A stretch of DNA of 64,000 nucleotides from Trematomus loennbergii (lineage: Eukaryota; Chordata; Actinopteri; Perciformes; Nototheniidae): NCBI GenBank assembly GCA_012861695.1, contig JAAOOA010000056.1:8097207-8161206 (forward strand), written 5' to 3'. The stretch's first letter is position 1, and every line of letters begins with the position of its first letter. The translations under genes were made by a program, and so were the position numbers. A model generated the notes under the pieces. It saw nothing but the letters and a program-made list of their open reading frames with translations, was not told the origin of the DNA and did not search any database. Positions 54,921 through 64,000 of the stretch are shown one piece after another.

Positions 54921-55256
54921 TGGCATGACTGGATCGATTGTGAACTGAACCAGAGCTTCCAACAGTAAATGTTAGGCTGGCAGAGGGTGCGGCCAGCGCC
55001 GCTGGGTGTGGCCATAGCTCTTCGGGATTGGTCCATTTCGTTCCGCATGATGTCATGCGGTACCCGGAAGAATCAAATGGGCAGTGACGTATCTCCAACG
55101 AGGCGTTTTGGGGAGGTATTTTCTGTGTTAGAGTTTTACTCGCTACAGGGTGTACTTTGAGGGTTTTGACTCTGCACACCGTTTACATGCATAAAAACCT
55201 TCATAACACACAAGGGGACGGGTAATAACCGGAAAAGCATGACATGGGAGCTTTAA

Positions 55257-55903
55257 CTTAACACTTCTATTCTGAAAGGTCTTCATTTCCGGTTAGCATT
55301 AGCATGTGGCTAACGTTGTGAAAACCGTGAATTGAAGGTGAAATGACATGTGATGTTGTACACTAAACACACTGGGATTAACACTCATTTATTGATGCTG
55401 AAATAACGTTTATCAGGGAATGGTTAAATAACCACAGACATCAGAATTTATATATATTAATAATATAAGATATAATATGTTACTTTTGTGACTGGGTAAG
55501 TACACACACGGGAGTCGGACGTCACGTGCCTCAAAGGTTGAGAAAGGTTGAGCTCCCGCCCACATTGAGCTCATTGAGGCCTTCGCACTGCATTGAGGGG
55601 TACTTCATCTGGTGTCACAAACAAACGTGTGCCTGCATTAGCTTTGTTACGGCAATGGATTGTGGGAGATTCTCATAACATGTGAGGATCTCTCGAGGTT
55701 AAGGTGCCTGTATTATGTCGGTGGACAAATGTATGTTTTTATTTTATAAGGACAATAACATTCTGTTGTGTTCGTTTAGTTTAATGTTAATCGTTTAATG
55801 CTCACACAGCGACATGTTTTTTGTGTGATTGGCTCTATTTGTTTATATGATTTATCAACGTGATCATCAATAGCTAATCTGAGCTAATAAACTAATGTGA
55901 GCG
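55257..55903. other. Flank with second inverted-repeat arm, no gene
   Basis: Contains the arm 55551-55614 that pairs with 52582-52645. Otherwise AT-rich without recognisable features. Confidence 0.5.
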
Positions 55904-56395
55904 TGCTCCACATGATGCCTCGACTACAAGTCTTCCATGTTTCTACGCTGTGTCACAGTTTCGGGAATATCAAGATCATTGCACAGGGCCTTGGTCTTGT
56001 CATAGACCTCATGTGCTTTCTCGTCACTTCGGTAACTTTTCAGTGTGTTCTCAACTGCTCTTTTGTAATTTACTACTGCCTGCACCAATGTTTCTTTCTG
56101 CAGGTATTTGTGCAGGCCCGAGTGATTGAGAGCAGTGTCTGGAACAGGAAAAGCATGTAGATGGTACTGAATTTGCAAAGCTTGCTTTCCAGTCCCTTTG
56201 CCAGAGGGGCTGAAAGGCTCCCTAAAGTCTTGATCAAAGCAGGTAGGTTTTTTTAGAGTTGCATTCACAGACTCAATTTGACATGCCCAGCGAACAAGTT
56301 GTTGTGTCCCCTACCTATAGCTGTTTCTGAAATGTTTGCAATCTCTGATGGTGGACAAGAGATGTGGAGAAGAAAGAGTAGAGACACTCCAGGAT
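55904..56395 (-). pseudogene. hAT transposase fragment (empty-site paralogue)
   Basis: A second, shorter copy of the hAT gene seen at 57826-62232. It is collinear with 58375-58679 and then directly with 61357-61565, without the foldback insert. Recognisable peptide: GLHKYLQKE, KRAVENTLKSYRSDEKAHE, DLDIPETVTQR. It has several indels (for example an extra GTTGCATTCACAG and the loss of GTGTGCGACAGC). The site CTTTCCAG occurs once at 56185-56192 and marks the unoccupied target of the foldback element. Confidence 0.85.
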
Positions 56396-56683
56396 ATCAT
56401 GCAGGTATGTGAGTTTTGTACACCGTTTGTTTAAGTTAATGTTTCACATTGCTTATGAAAATATACTACCACTATACAGTACGATCACTGATGTTTTGTT
56501 ATTGACTGGAAACTTATTTTGTAAAAGAGATAGCATGTGAGGATCTCTTAAGCAACGCAGCTCACGTGTCCTTTTATATGCTGTCCATTGAAATGCAGGA
56601 AAGTAATCACCAGCTCTGAGTGATCTGTTGCCGGGGGACACTACACCGGAGTTACATAAGCAGAGTAAAGTGCTATTTTGGGG
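56396..56683. other. Spacer, no gene recognised
   Basis: No recognisable feature between the hAT paralogue fragment and the hAT subterminal sequence. Confidence 0.5.
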
Positions 56684-56975
56684 GGACCTCACCTCCTCTA
56701 GGGGGGGCCCAGGAAAATCTCCCCAGGAAGATTTTTTTTAAATATTGAAGTTAAAAGCATCAATCTGGTGCACTTTGAGAGCAACATTATGATATGGATA
56801 CATCTCTCAACACCCATATGAAACAGAACTGTAACAGATTTTCTTTTTCTTTATGGATATTTTACTAATCACTCTCCTTTTAAACTGTATTCTTGTTTTA
56901 CCGTCATATAATATTTCATACCAGTTTTTCATTTATTCTCTTATTTTAAATGGAAAAATTAGGGGCTTAGCCAAC
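56684..56975 (-). mobile_element. hAT subterminal/3' region
   Basis: GGGGGGACCTCACCTCCTC, AGCATCAATCTGGTGCAC and CATATGAAACAGAACTGTAA match 12286-12545. TTAGGGGCTTAGCC at about 56960 resembles the hAT end at 49412-49460. The position downstream of the minus-strand transposase fits a 3' untranslated or subterminal region. Confidence 0.55.
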
Positions 56976-57111
56976 CTTTAAAATCAGAATCAGAAACTGG
57001 ACACACTTGATTTTCCAAATAAATCATAAACTATGTCAAATTATTAGAAGTTGTTAGTAATTATTATTATTCTGATTAAACGAAAAAAGGGATGGAAGGA
57101 GGAAATAATAA

Positions 57112-57836
57112 TCCCTCCTCACTTGCTGCTTCCTTCATCACTTGCTGCTTCCCTCATCACTGGCTGCTTCCTTCATCACTTGCTGCTTCCTTCATCACTG
57201 GCTGCTTCCCTCATCACTTGCTGCTTCCTTCATCACTTGCTGCTTCCCTCATCACTTGCTGCTTCCTTCATCACTTGCTGCTTCCTTCATCACTGGCTGC
57301 TTCCCTCCTCACTTGCTGCTTCCTTCATCACTTGCTGCTTCCTCATCACTTGCTGCTTCCTTCATCACTTGCTGTTTCCTTCATCACTTGCTGTTTCCTT
57401 CATCACTTGCTGCTTCCTTCATCACTTGCTGTTTCCTTCCTCACTTGCTGCTTCCCTCATCACTTGCTGTTTCCTTCATGACTTGCTGCTTCCTTCATCC
57501 CTTGCTGCTTCCTCATCACTTGCTACTTCCCTCATCACTTGCTGTTTCCCTCCACACTTGCTGCTCCTGCATCACTTGCTGTTTCCCTCAGCACTTGCTG
57601 TTTCCTTCATCACACTTGCTGTTTCCCTCATCACTTGCTGCTTCCTTCATCACTTGCTGTTCCTTCATCACTTGCTGTTTCCTCATCACTGGCTGTTTCC
57701 CTCCTCACTGGCTCTTTCCCTCCTCACTGGCTGTTTCTGTTTCCCTCCTCACTTGCTGCTTCCCTCCTCAACTGGCTGTTTCCCTCCTTACTGGCTGTTT
57801 CCTTCATCACTTGCTGTTTGCTTCATCACTTGCTGT
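57112..57836. repeat. 19-bp minisatellite (~38 copies)
   Basis: The unit CACTTGCTGCTTCCTTCAT repeats with substitutions (TTT for CTT, GGC for TGC, CTC for TTC). Because 19 is not a multiple of 3, all three frames read the same 19-residue cycle, giving false frames of up to 348 residues. The right edge overlaps the last codons and stop of the hAT transposase (minus strand ...HSK-stop), so the array probably grew from that site. Confidence 0.93.
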
Positions 57837-58679
57837 GGAAGCTAAATCGCCTTGGTTTGACCTTCGCAAATCGGTCAACGACCTCCCCATGGGCCACATT
57901 AGCCAAGACCTCCTTCTCAATGGAAATGATGGCCAAAAATTACTAAGCCTCACCTGGCCCATTGTACTTCTCAGCCAAGTGTGTAGCCTTCGCAGGGCAC
58001 TGAAGGACCTTTCACAACTGCAGCTGGTGACTGGGATTGTCAAAGCAGCTTGGAAGATGGCCTTAAGAGAGGGGATATCCTCATCCAAAAGGGAAAATAC
58101 ACTTTGGATACTTGGCATGTCTTTCTCTATCCTGGCAAGGTATTGTCTTGCAACAACAACCTCTTCAGTTTGTAAGTGGATGCTGTAATGTTGTGCAAGA
58201 TTTTGAGTGCCTCTTTCATTCAGGAAATTCTCAGAAGCAGGGTGACATGCCTGTATGCCCGATTCATATTTTTTCCCCAACTCCAGAAAACCTGTTTTGA
58301 GCTCCTCCAGCATTCTGTCGAGAACTGGAAAGAAGACTCTCCCTCTCAAGTCATCTCCTGTAGTCAGGTCTGACCTTGCTCCACATGATGCCTCGACTAC
58401 AAAGTCTTCCATGTTTCTACGCTTCTTCCTCTGTGTCACAGTTTCGGGAATATCAAGATCATTGCACAGGGCCTTGGTCTTGTCATAGACCTCATGTGCT
58501 TTCTCGTCACTTCGGTAACTTTTCAGTGTGTTCTCAACTGCTCTTTTGTAATTTACTGCCTGCACCAAGTCAATTGTTTCTTTCTGCAGGTATTTGTGCA
58601 GGCCCTGAGCGATTGAGAGCAGTCTCTGGAACAGGACAAGCATGTAGATGGTACTGAATTTGCAAAGCTTGCTTTCCAG
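57826..58679 (-). pseudogene. hAT transposase, C-terminal part (ZMYM1-like)
   Basis: Minus-strand continuation of the gene at 61357-62232, cut by the foldback element. It starts ESKLCKFSTIYMLVLFQRL and includes the RAVENTLKSYRSDEKAHE block. Near the end is the hAT dimerisation motif SCSCERSFSALRRLHTWLR, with TMGQVRLSN. After this, near 57940 (a run of five A on the plus strand), the frame slips: the expected EKEVLANVAHGEVVDRF then appears in another frame, followed by KVKPRRFSFHSK and a stop at the minisatellite edge. In the fused open frame the first ~29 residues come from the foldback arm. Non-functional as it stands. Confidence 0.85.
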
Positions 58680-61356
58680 CAACCCGGTATCACGGCAAGA
58701 CGTGAACATGTGACGATCTACCATGCTGGGAGACGTGAATATGTCACGGTTTCGTCCCTTCAAACGTGACAGTTACACGGTATTGTTAACATGGCCCAAC
58801 CAGTGGAGAAATACCCGGAAGTGCCTAGCAAATGGTCTACCGCGCCTATTGGTCGGTTTTTATTGTCAAAATGAGATGTTTTTAATTTATTTTCTTGTTG
58901 CCCTAGCTGGTCGACACCTCTTTTAGCAGAAACAAAGGCTACATTAATGTATTAAATCGATGTTAATCCATGTGTGTGGAGGTGAGGATGTGGAATTAAC
59001 GGACGTGACGTTGTGCGATTGCGTTGCCAGGCAACGCAATTTACAAACTCTTCAACTACAACCCTAATTATATTTAAAAACATTTTAGACAGCCTCACGA
59101 AATACTTTAATGTAAATTAAAATGTAAATGTGAAGGAATGTGTGTAATGTGGTGATTGACATTATTCACCCACGGATCTATGGGTTGGGGGTATTGTTCT
59201 GCACGGACATTTTAGTTAACCGGACTCCTGTTGATGTGAAATCCGAAAACATTTAAAAAAAAAAATAATACTTTATTCCGAGTTTGCTTGCTTTTCTCTT
59301 TGGAGGTCATCACATAACGACATTGTAATACACGGTTCGGCTGCATTAAATATGACATATCTGCCGTAGTTCTGTATTTATAGAGCCCTGATGAGAAGAC
59401 TTCTGGACAAACAGGAAGCACTGCCGCCAAAACTGAAAACGTGACGTGGATCATAAATATATCAGCAATTAAACCACATCTTACATTTATTTTCACACAA
59501 TACGTCTCCTTGCAGTATCAATACTAATTCGGCTGACTTTTATATTTGATCCAATTGGTAGATAGGCTGTATTTACACCATAACGGTGCACAGCTGATAG
59601 AAAGGCACATCTAGTGGTTAAAGCACGTTATTGAATTTTATTATTTTATTATTTTTCACAAAAATGAAACCATCAATAGCAGAAACAGAATTAACTGTCA
59701 TTAGTAAACCACCCAAAAAAAAAGATCATAAATGGTTTTGTTTTATATATATTTTAATAATATCAATGTAACACTGTCTATGACACTTACTGTATAACAC
59801 TGATTTGAAAAACATACAGAAAAAACTAATTCACTGCCCTTAATAAAGTATTTAATACATTTCAGGTGTGCTGTTTTGTTTAGATCATTGACATCTGGAG
59901 CTCTTTTAATGTCCTTTTTGATTATTGTTACACCAGGTCTTGTCAAAACCTTTATTCCATATTCAATATCCATTACTAAACAAAACAGCAATTCTACTCC
60001 ACTACAATTCAGAGGTTAACCTGGTATTTTTACTCCACTACATTTATTTTAGTTACTTTGCAGATTCTGATTAATGATGTGAAATATAAACAACCCTTAA
60101 ATCAGGCTTTAGTTACACCTGAGTAAAATTCAGGGAAAGGTGATTGTCAAGTGCCAACAATCAGGAGAGATATTTGATAGTTGCTGCTTGAGAAGACTAA
60201 ACATTTATCTGCAGATCCCTATAAAGTATATTCATTACTCGTTATTCTCTACTAATAGTTAATTAAAGACTGTATATAATGGCTATTTTGCATATCCCTT
60301 TCAAGATTTCAAGATTTTCTAAGGATCATTGACATATCATATACACAACTAATTCAATAACGTGCTTTAACCACTAGGCGGTGCACACAAGGTACACACA
60401 GCCATAATAACTTTGTATTATTAGTGTAGGACACTTGTGTATGTATAACATCTGAAGATGTGTAGTTTTATTCATGTTTTCACATAATTGTACAGGATAT
60501 TGCTATATTATTTCACATGTTTTACTTATAATATCTGATTTGTAAAACATCACAGAAATAAAAGGTATATCCGTCATTTAACAGTAAGCTATTGAAATTC
60601 TGAATCCATAGATGTGTCTCCCATCACCCAAATCCCCTGACTATTCTCTCAACTCAGTATTTACATTCTTATATTCAAAGAAAATCAGTAATATCTTTAA
60701 AAACGACAAGTCCTTTTATATCAGCTGTGCACCGTTATGGTGTATAACGTATTTTTTTTCGGATTTCACATCAACAGTAAGTCCGTTTAACTAAAATGTC
60801 CGTGCGGAACAATACCCCCAACCCATAGATCCGTGGGTGAATAATGTCAATCACCACATTACACACACCCCTTCACATTTACATTTTAATTTACATTAAA
60901 GTATTTCGTGAGGCCTTCTAAAATGTTTTAAAATATAATTAGGGTTGTAGTTGAAGAGTTTGTAAATTGCGTTGCCTGGCAACGCAATCACACAACGTCA
61001 CGTCCGTTAATTCCACATCCTCACCTCCACACACATGGATTAACATCGATTTAATACATTAATGTAGCCTTTGTTTCTGCTAAAAGAGGTGTCGACCAGC
61101 TAGGGCAACAAGAAAATCGGCGAAATCAAGTGTGATGATTAAAAAATAAATTAAAAACATCTCATTTTGACAATAAAAACCGACCAATAGGCGCGGTAGA
61201 CCATTTGCTAGGCACTTCCGGGTATTTCTCCACTGGTTGGGCCATGTTAACAATACCGTGTAACTGTCACGTTTGAAGGGACGAAACCGTGACATATTCA
61301 CGTCTCCCAGCATGGTAGATCGTCACATGTTCACGTCTTGCCATGATACCGGGTTG
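58680..61356 (-). mobile_element. Long-inverted-repeat (foldback) element, copy B, inside the hAT gene
   Basis: Same ends as copy A (CAACCCGGTATCACGG / CCGGGTTG). Exact 8-bp duplication CTTTCCAG at 58672-58679 and 61357-61364; the empty site is at 56185. Arms: left about 58680-59605, right about 60720-61356. The right arm lacks some 320 bp present on the left but has a 27-bp block (TCGGCGAAATC...) that the left arm lacks. The middle is the reverse complement of copy A's middle, so the two copies lie in opposite orientation. No transposase is recognised; the 82-residue minus-strand frame 59743-59991 matches copy A's 85-residue frame but has no known domain. Confidence 0.9.
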
Positions 61357-62232
61357 CTTTCCAGCCCCTTTGCCAGAGGGGCTGAAAGGCTTCCTAAAGT
61401 CTTGATCAAAGCAGGTAGGTTTTTTAGAGACTCAATTTGACATGCCCAGCGAGTGTGCGACAGCTGAACAAGTTGTATGTCCCCTACCTCTAGCTGTTGC
61501 TGAAATGTTTGCAATCTCTGATGGTGGACAAGAGATGTGGAGAAGAAAGAGTAGAGACACTCCAGGAGATCAAAGAAGTCACGTGCCTCTGGGATGGCTT
61601 TGCAAGTGGCGCAAAGGACAAGATTGAGTTCATGGGCATAGCAGTGAACATAAAGTGCCTCTGGATGCTTCTCTCTAAATCGAGCTTGTATACCTCTCAC
61701 TTTTCCACTCATAACAGCAGCACCATCATAACTTTGAGCAACACATTTAAGATGTCCTATTCCATGTTTGTCAAGTAGCTGCTCTATTGTGTCAGTACTG
61801 GTTTTAGCATAAAATGCTGCAAGCTGTGGAAGTCCAAGGAACCTTTCTTTCACTGAGCCTTGTGGATTTACATATCGCACACACAATGCAAGCTGCTCTG
61901 TGTGATTATCCCTTGCTTCATCCACCATTACTGAGTACATTTTTGCCTCTTTAATCTCAGAGATTATCCCTGCCATTATAACGTCAGCGGTGCTTTCAAT
62001 CATATCATTCTGTGATGAGGGTGAGAGATAGGTCACACATGAAGGTGGCTTATATGTTTGCAGAAAAGGATCAAAGTTTTCAAGAAGCTTCATGCATTCC
62101 ATACAATTACCATTGTTATCACTCTCTCCTGCTTCGTTGTGCCCTCTAAAAGCAATCCCTTGCTTCCCAAGAAAGGCTGTCACCGCTGCTACGCGTTTCA
62201 GATACTCCCTACGTTCCTGAATCTCGGATGCC
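61357..62232 (-). pseudogene. hAT transposase, catalytic-core part (ZMYM1-like, DUF4371 type)
   Basis: Clean minus-strand frame of about 293 codons. Landmarks in the predicted 303-residue frame: KQGIAFRGHNE (24-34), VMVDEARDNHTEQLALCVRY (103-121, first acidic site of the RNase H-like fold), QSYDGAAVMSG (167-177, second site), HCYAHELNLV (197-206) and SHTRWACQIESL (259-270). This pattern is typical of the hAT-related DUF4371 family often named ZMYM1-like in fish. The last 10 residues come from the foldback insert. The N-terminal zinc-finger part is missing: at 62232 the sequence switches to foldback-interior DNA. Removing the insert and one target duplication would put the two halves in one frame. 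Confidence 0.85.
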
Positions 62233-63020
62233 ACCTAGTGGTTAAAGCACGTTATTGCATTTTTTTTGTTGAATATGTTTATTTAATGAAAAAATATTAA
62301 GAGTACATACAAAATAGGGGGAAAGTAGAAGGTCAATGATAGAAATATAGAATATATAAAAATCAAGAAGATACTGTAAGTGATCTCTACAATAAAACAA
62401 TTTAGTGCTGGATGTACAAAGATATTAATAGGAAAGTACTTAACGTCTAATATATTGCTTTCCTGCAATGTTAACTATGTGAAGCACTGATATTAACTGA
62501 TATTATACATATTAATTATACTCTAATATGTATGTAGATAGTATAAGAAATGTGCAGAATAGGACAGTTTAATGGTGGAGGTATACACATATTGATAGAT
62601 GTCTTGTAATGCACTGTTGATGACCTGCAACCCAAGTGTTTTAATTCATTGCATAACTACACCGTAGTTGTGTATATGATATGTCAATGAACCTTAGAAA
62701 ATCTTGAAATCTTGAAAGGGATGTGCAAAATAGCCATTATATACAGTCTTTAATTAACAGAGAATAACGAGTATTGAATATCCTTTATAGGGATCTGCAG
62801 ATAAATGTTTAGTCTTCTCAAGCACCAATTATCAATATCTCGCCTGATTGTTGGCACTTGACAATCACCTTCCCTGAATTTTACTCAGGTGTAACTAAAG
62901 TCTGATTTAAGTTTTTTTTATATTTCACATCATTAATCAGAATCTGCAAAGTATCTAAAATAAATTTAGTGAAGTAAAAATACCAGGTTAACCTCTGAAT
63001 TATAGTGGAGTAGAATTACA
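62233..63020 (+). mobile_element. Rearranged foldback-element interior (no ends)
   Basis: CACCTAGTGGTTAAAGCACG starts at 62233. From 62669 to about 63018 the sequence follows 43668-44033 of copy A (AGTTGTGTATATGATATGTC ... GTGGAGTAGAATT). Between them lies a ~400-bp insertion (62267-62665) that begins with a T run and is not recognised. Neither foldback end is present. The junction with the hAT frame suggests a deletion or recombination event. Confidence 0.7.
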
Positions 63021-63039
63021 AAGTAACAATAAATTGCAT

Positions 63040-63101
63040 GTTTTACATGCTGCTGTGCTGTGTATTACTTGGGATCAATAAAGTATATCTTATCTTATCT
63101 T
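63040..63101 (+). mobile_element. LINE 3' tail fragment with (TTATC)n end
   Basis: TGCTGTGTATTACTTGGGAT then CAATAAAGTATATC and TTATCTTATCTT is the usual 3' end style of several teleost LINEs. Only the tail is present. Confidence 0.5.
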
Positions 63102-63359
63102 TGTGCATGTTTCAAGGCTTATCAATTAACAACAGGAGGGTCACAGACATAAGACCATGCTATTAAATAAAGCTCTTCTGACCCGAGCTGTCATGTGGGT
63201 ATATATTAATGCTGCCCATTATGGACACAAGCAATTTTCACCCATTTATTAATTATATGTTTTAAATGTGATAACACCAATGTGTTTCCTAAACCTCCAG
63301 GGGTGTACACAGTTTAATACTGGCAACTTCTAATTATGGGAAATACGAAAACGTATTTT
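63102..63359. other. Spacer, no feature recognised
   Basis: AT-rich sequence without repeat ends or exons. Confidence 0.5.
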
Positions 63360-63692
63360 AAAACTACAATTCCCAGTAGAGACGTGTCATAGAACTTTTT
63401 GCGAAATACAATAGCCAGCATGTGTAGTTTTGGATAGTCTGACGTGGTTTCATTCCATTTCATAGTTCTGTTTGACGCTCGCCGTAACCTTGGCGCACTG
63501 CCACTCCAACATCCAATCACAGAGCTTGAAGACTAATCACGGGGTTTGTCAAGCAAAGCGGATGTTGTCGTCCCAAACGATAGCTGAGGATTTTGGGTAT
63601 GTAGTGTCTTCGGCCATCCTAAACTCCCCAAAAACTATTGTGTCTCCGAATCAAAGGTTGAAAACACAAAAGCATTGTACAGCATTGTTACT
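63360..63692 (+). promoter_or_regulatory. Possible TATA-less promoter region
   Basis: AACTACAATTCCCAG at 63362-63376 matches the ZNF143/THAP11 promoter motif (ACTACAATTCCCAG). A CCAATCAC box lies near 63510. From 63504 to 63607 the sequence is related to 46-103 (CATCCAATCAC, GAGCTT, TAGCTGAGGAT, TTGGGTA). An ATG-led frame follows at 63693. Motifs are seen; activity is inferred. Confidence 0.35.
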
Positions 63693-63815
63693 ATGGAGGA
63701 GTGGATTGAGGAATGCCTATCTCCAGAACAAAAAGCACCTAAACGACGACATGTAGAGCTACGTGAAGAGCAGGTAGACCAACTGGAAAAGTACCACCAT
63801 TCAAAAGCTTTCTGA
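63693..63815 (+). CDS. Possible first coding exon or short ORF, 40 residues
   Basis: ATG in a fair context (TACTATGG) opens MEEWIEECLSPEQKAPKRRH and ends EEQVDQLEKYHHSKAF-stop. Composition is charged and coding-like. CAG|GTAGAC at about 63771-63779 could be a splice donor within it. A neighbouring plus frame stays open from about 63812 into the Charlie-like element, so a frameshifted older gene is also possible. Not recognised as any known family. Confidence 0.25.
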   Translation: MEEWIEECLSPEQKAPKRRHVELREEQVDQLEKYHHSKAF

Positions 63816-63958
63816 TGCGGGTCTTGAAACAAAGCAGAGAAATTATGACCGTTAGTGGCCACAGGTGCGAAAGCTCTCTCCAGAGCTACTGGAAGCCGAA
63901 TCTCGGGGACCGGAGAAAGTGGAGCAATATTCTCGCCACGCCAAGCAACAGCCTAGAA

Positions 63959-64000
63959 CAGGGGTCGGCAACCTTTTTGATATGAAGTGCCATTAAAAAA
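63959..64000 (+). mobile_element. Charlie-like hAT left end, runs off the window
   Basis: CAGGGGTCGGCAACCTTTTT followed by GATATGAAGTGCCAT is a typical Charlie-like hAT left end. The element continues beyond base 64000. Confidence 0.8.

Larger units (their letters stand above)
52916..55256 (-). mobile_element. Kolobok-type element with decayed THAP-like gene
   Basis: TTAA at 52916-52919 and 55253-55256 surround ends AGGGCCCATGTCATG and CATGACATGGGAGCT (inverted, two mismatches). Interior motifs (GATTGGTCAGCTCGGCCAC, TCTGATTAGTCAACC) are shared with smaller Kolobok MITEs. A THAP-like remnant lies on the minus strand at about 54690-54920. TTAA targets together with a THAP domain are the recognised combination for Kolobok. 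A solo LTR (53306-53568) and a local duplication (54080-54508) are inside. Confidence 0.75.

Noticed and set aside
57051..58188. Open frames of 264, 129, 348 and 135 residues rich in LLLPSSLAAS-type repeats
   Set aside because: They come from the 19-bp minisatellite, where every frame reads the same cycle. No gene features.

Overview
The window looks like nuclear DNA of a ray-finned (teleost) fish. It has no dense open reading frames. It carries long CA/GT and CT/GA microsatellites, TTAGGG-type interstitial telomeric repeats, and many transposon types common in teleosts: hAT and Charlie-like elements, TTAA-target elements of Kolobok/piggyBac type, LINE 3' tails, Tc1-like hairpin MITEs and a solo LTR. 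I found no intact host protein-coding gene. The only recognisable protein remnants are transposase fragments. Two short stretches could be host exons (28946-29030 and 63693-63815), neither proven.

Layout. 1-4.1 kb: a promoter-like fragment shared with a transposon further on, a degenerate tandem repeat split by a MITE, and a 1.45-kb hAT element. 4.1-8.3 kb: mostly single-copy DNA. 8.3-13.05 kb: a cluster of hAT and TTAA elements plus Helentron-like copy 1. 13-35 kb: mainly single-copy, gene-desert-like sequence with a few microsatellites, LINE tails and one piggyBac-like MITE; several parts resemble vertebrate conserved non-coding DNA. 35.2-37.7 kb: Helentron-like copy 2 next to a Kolobok-type MITE. 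37.7-42.6 kb: mostly single-copy. 42.6-45.5 kb: a long-inverted-repeat (foldback) element nested in a hairpin MITE. 45.8-47.3 kb: GT tracts and TTAGGG repeats. 49.3-52.2 kb: Helentron-like copy 3, inverted and holding further insertions. 52.9-55.3 kb: a Kolobok-type element with a THAP-like transposase remnant and a nested solo LTR. 55.9-62.2 kb: a broken hAT transposase (ZMYM1-like/DUF4371 type, minus strand) with a 19-bp minisatellite at its stop codon and a second foldback element inserted in its coding sequence. 62.2-64 kb: a rearranged foldback interior, a LINE tail, a possible promoter with a short ORF, and the start of a Charlie-like element.

The most interesting structures are two element families. 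The first is the pair of foldback elements at 42818-45439 and 58680-61356. They start CAACCCGG, end CCGGGTTG, make exact 8-bp target duplications and have arms of up to about 1 kb. An empty paralogous target site lies in the same window. One arm carries a fragment with promoter-like motifs. The second is a three-member family with Helentron/DINE-like structure (subterminal inverted repeats, 3' hairpin, CTAG-T end), with a microsatellite at the same internal position in every copy. The genes do not form a pathway; the window is mainly a record of nested transposition.
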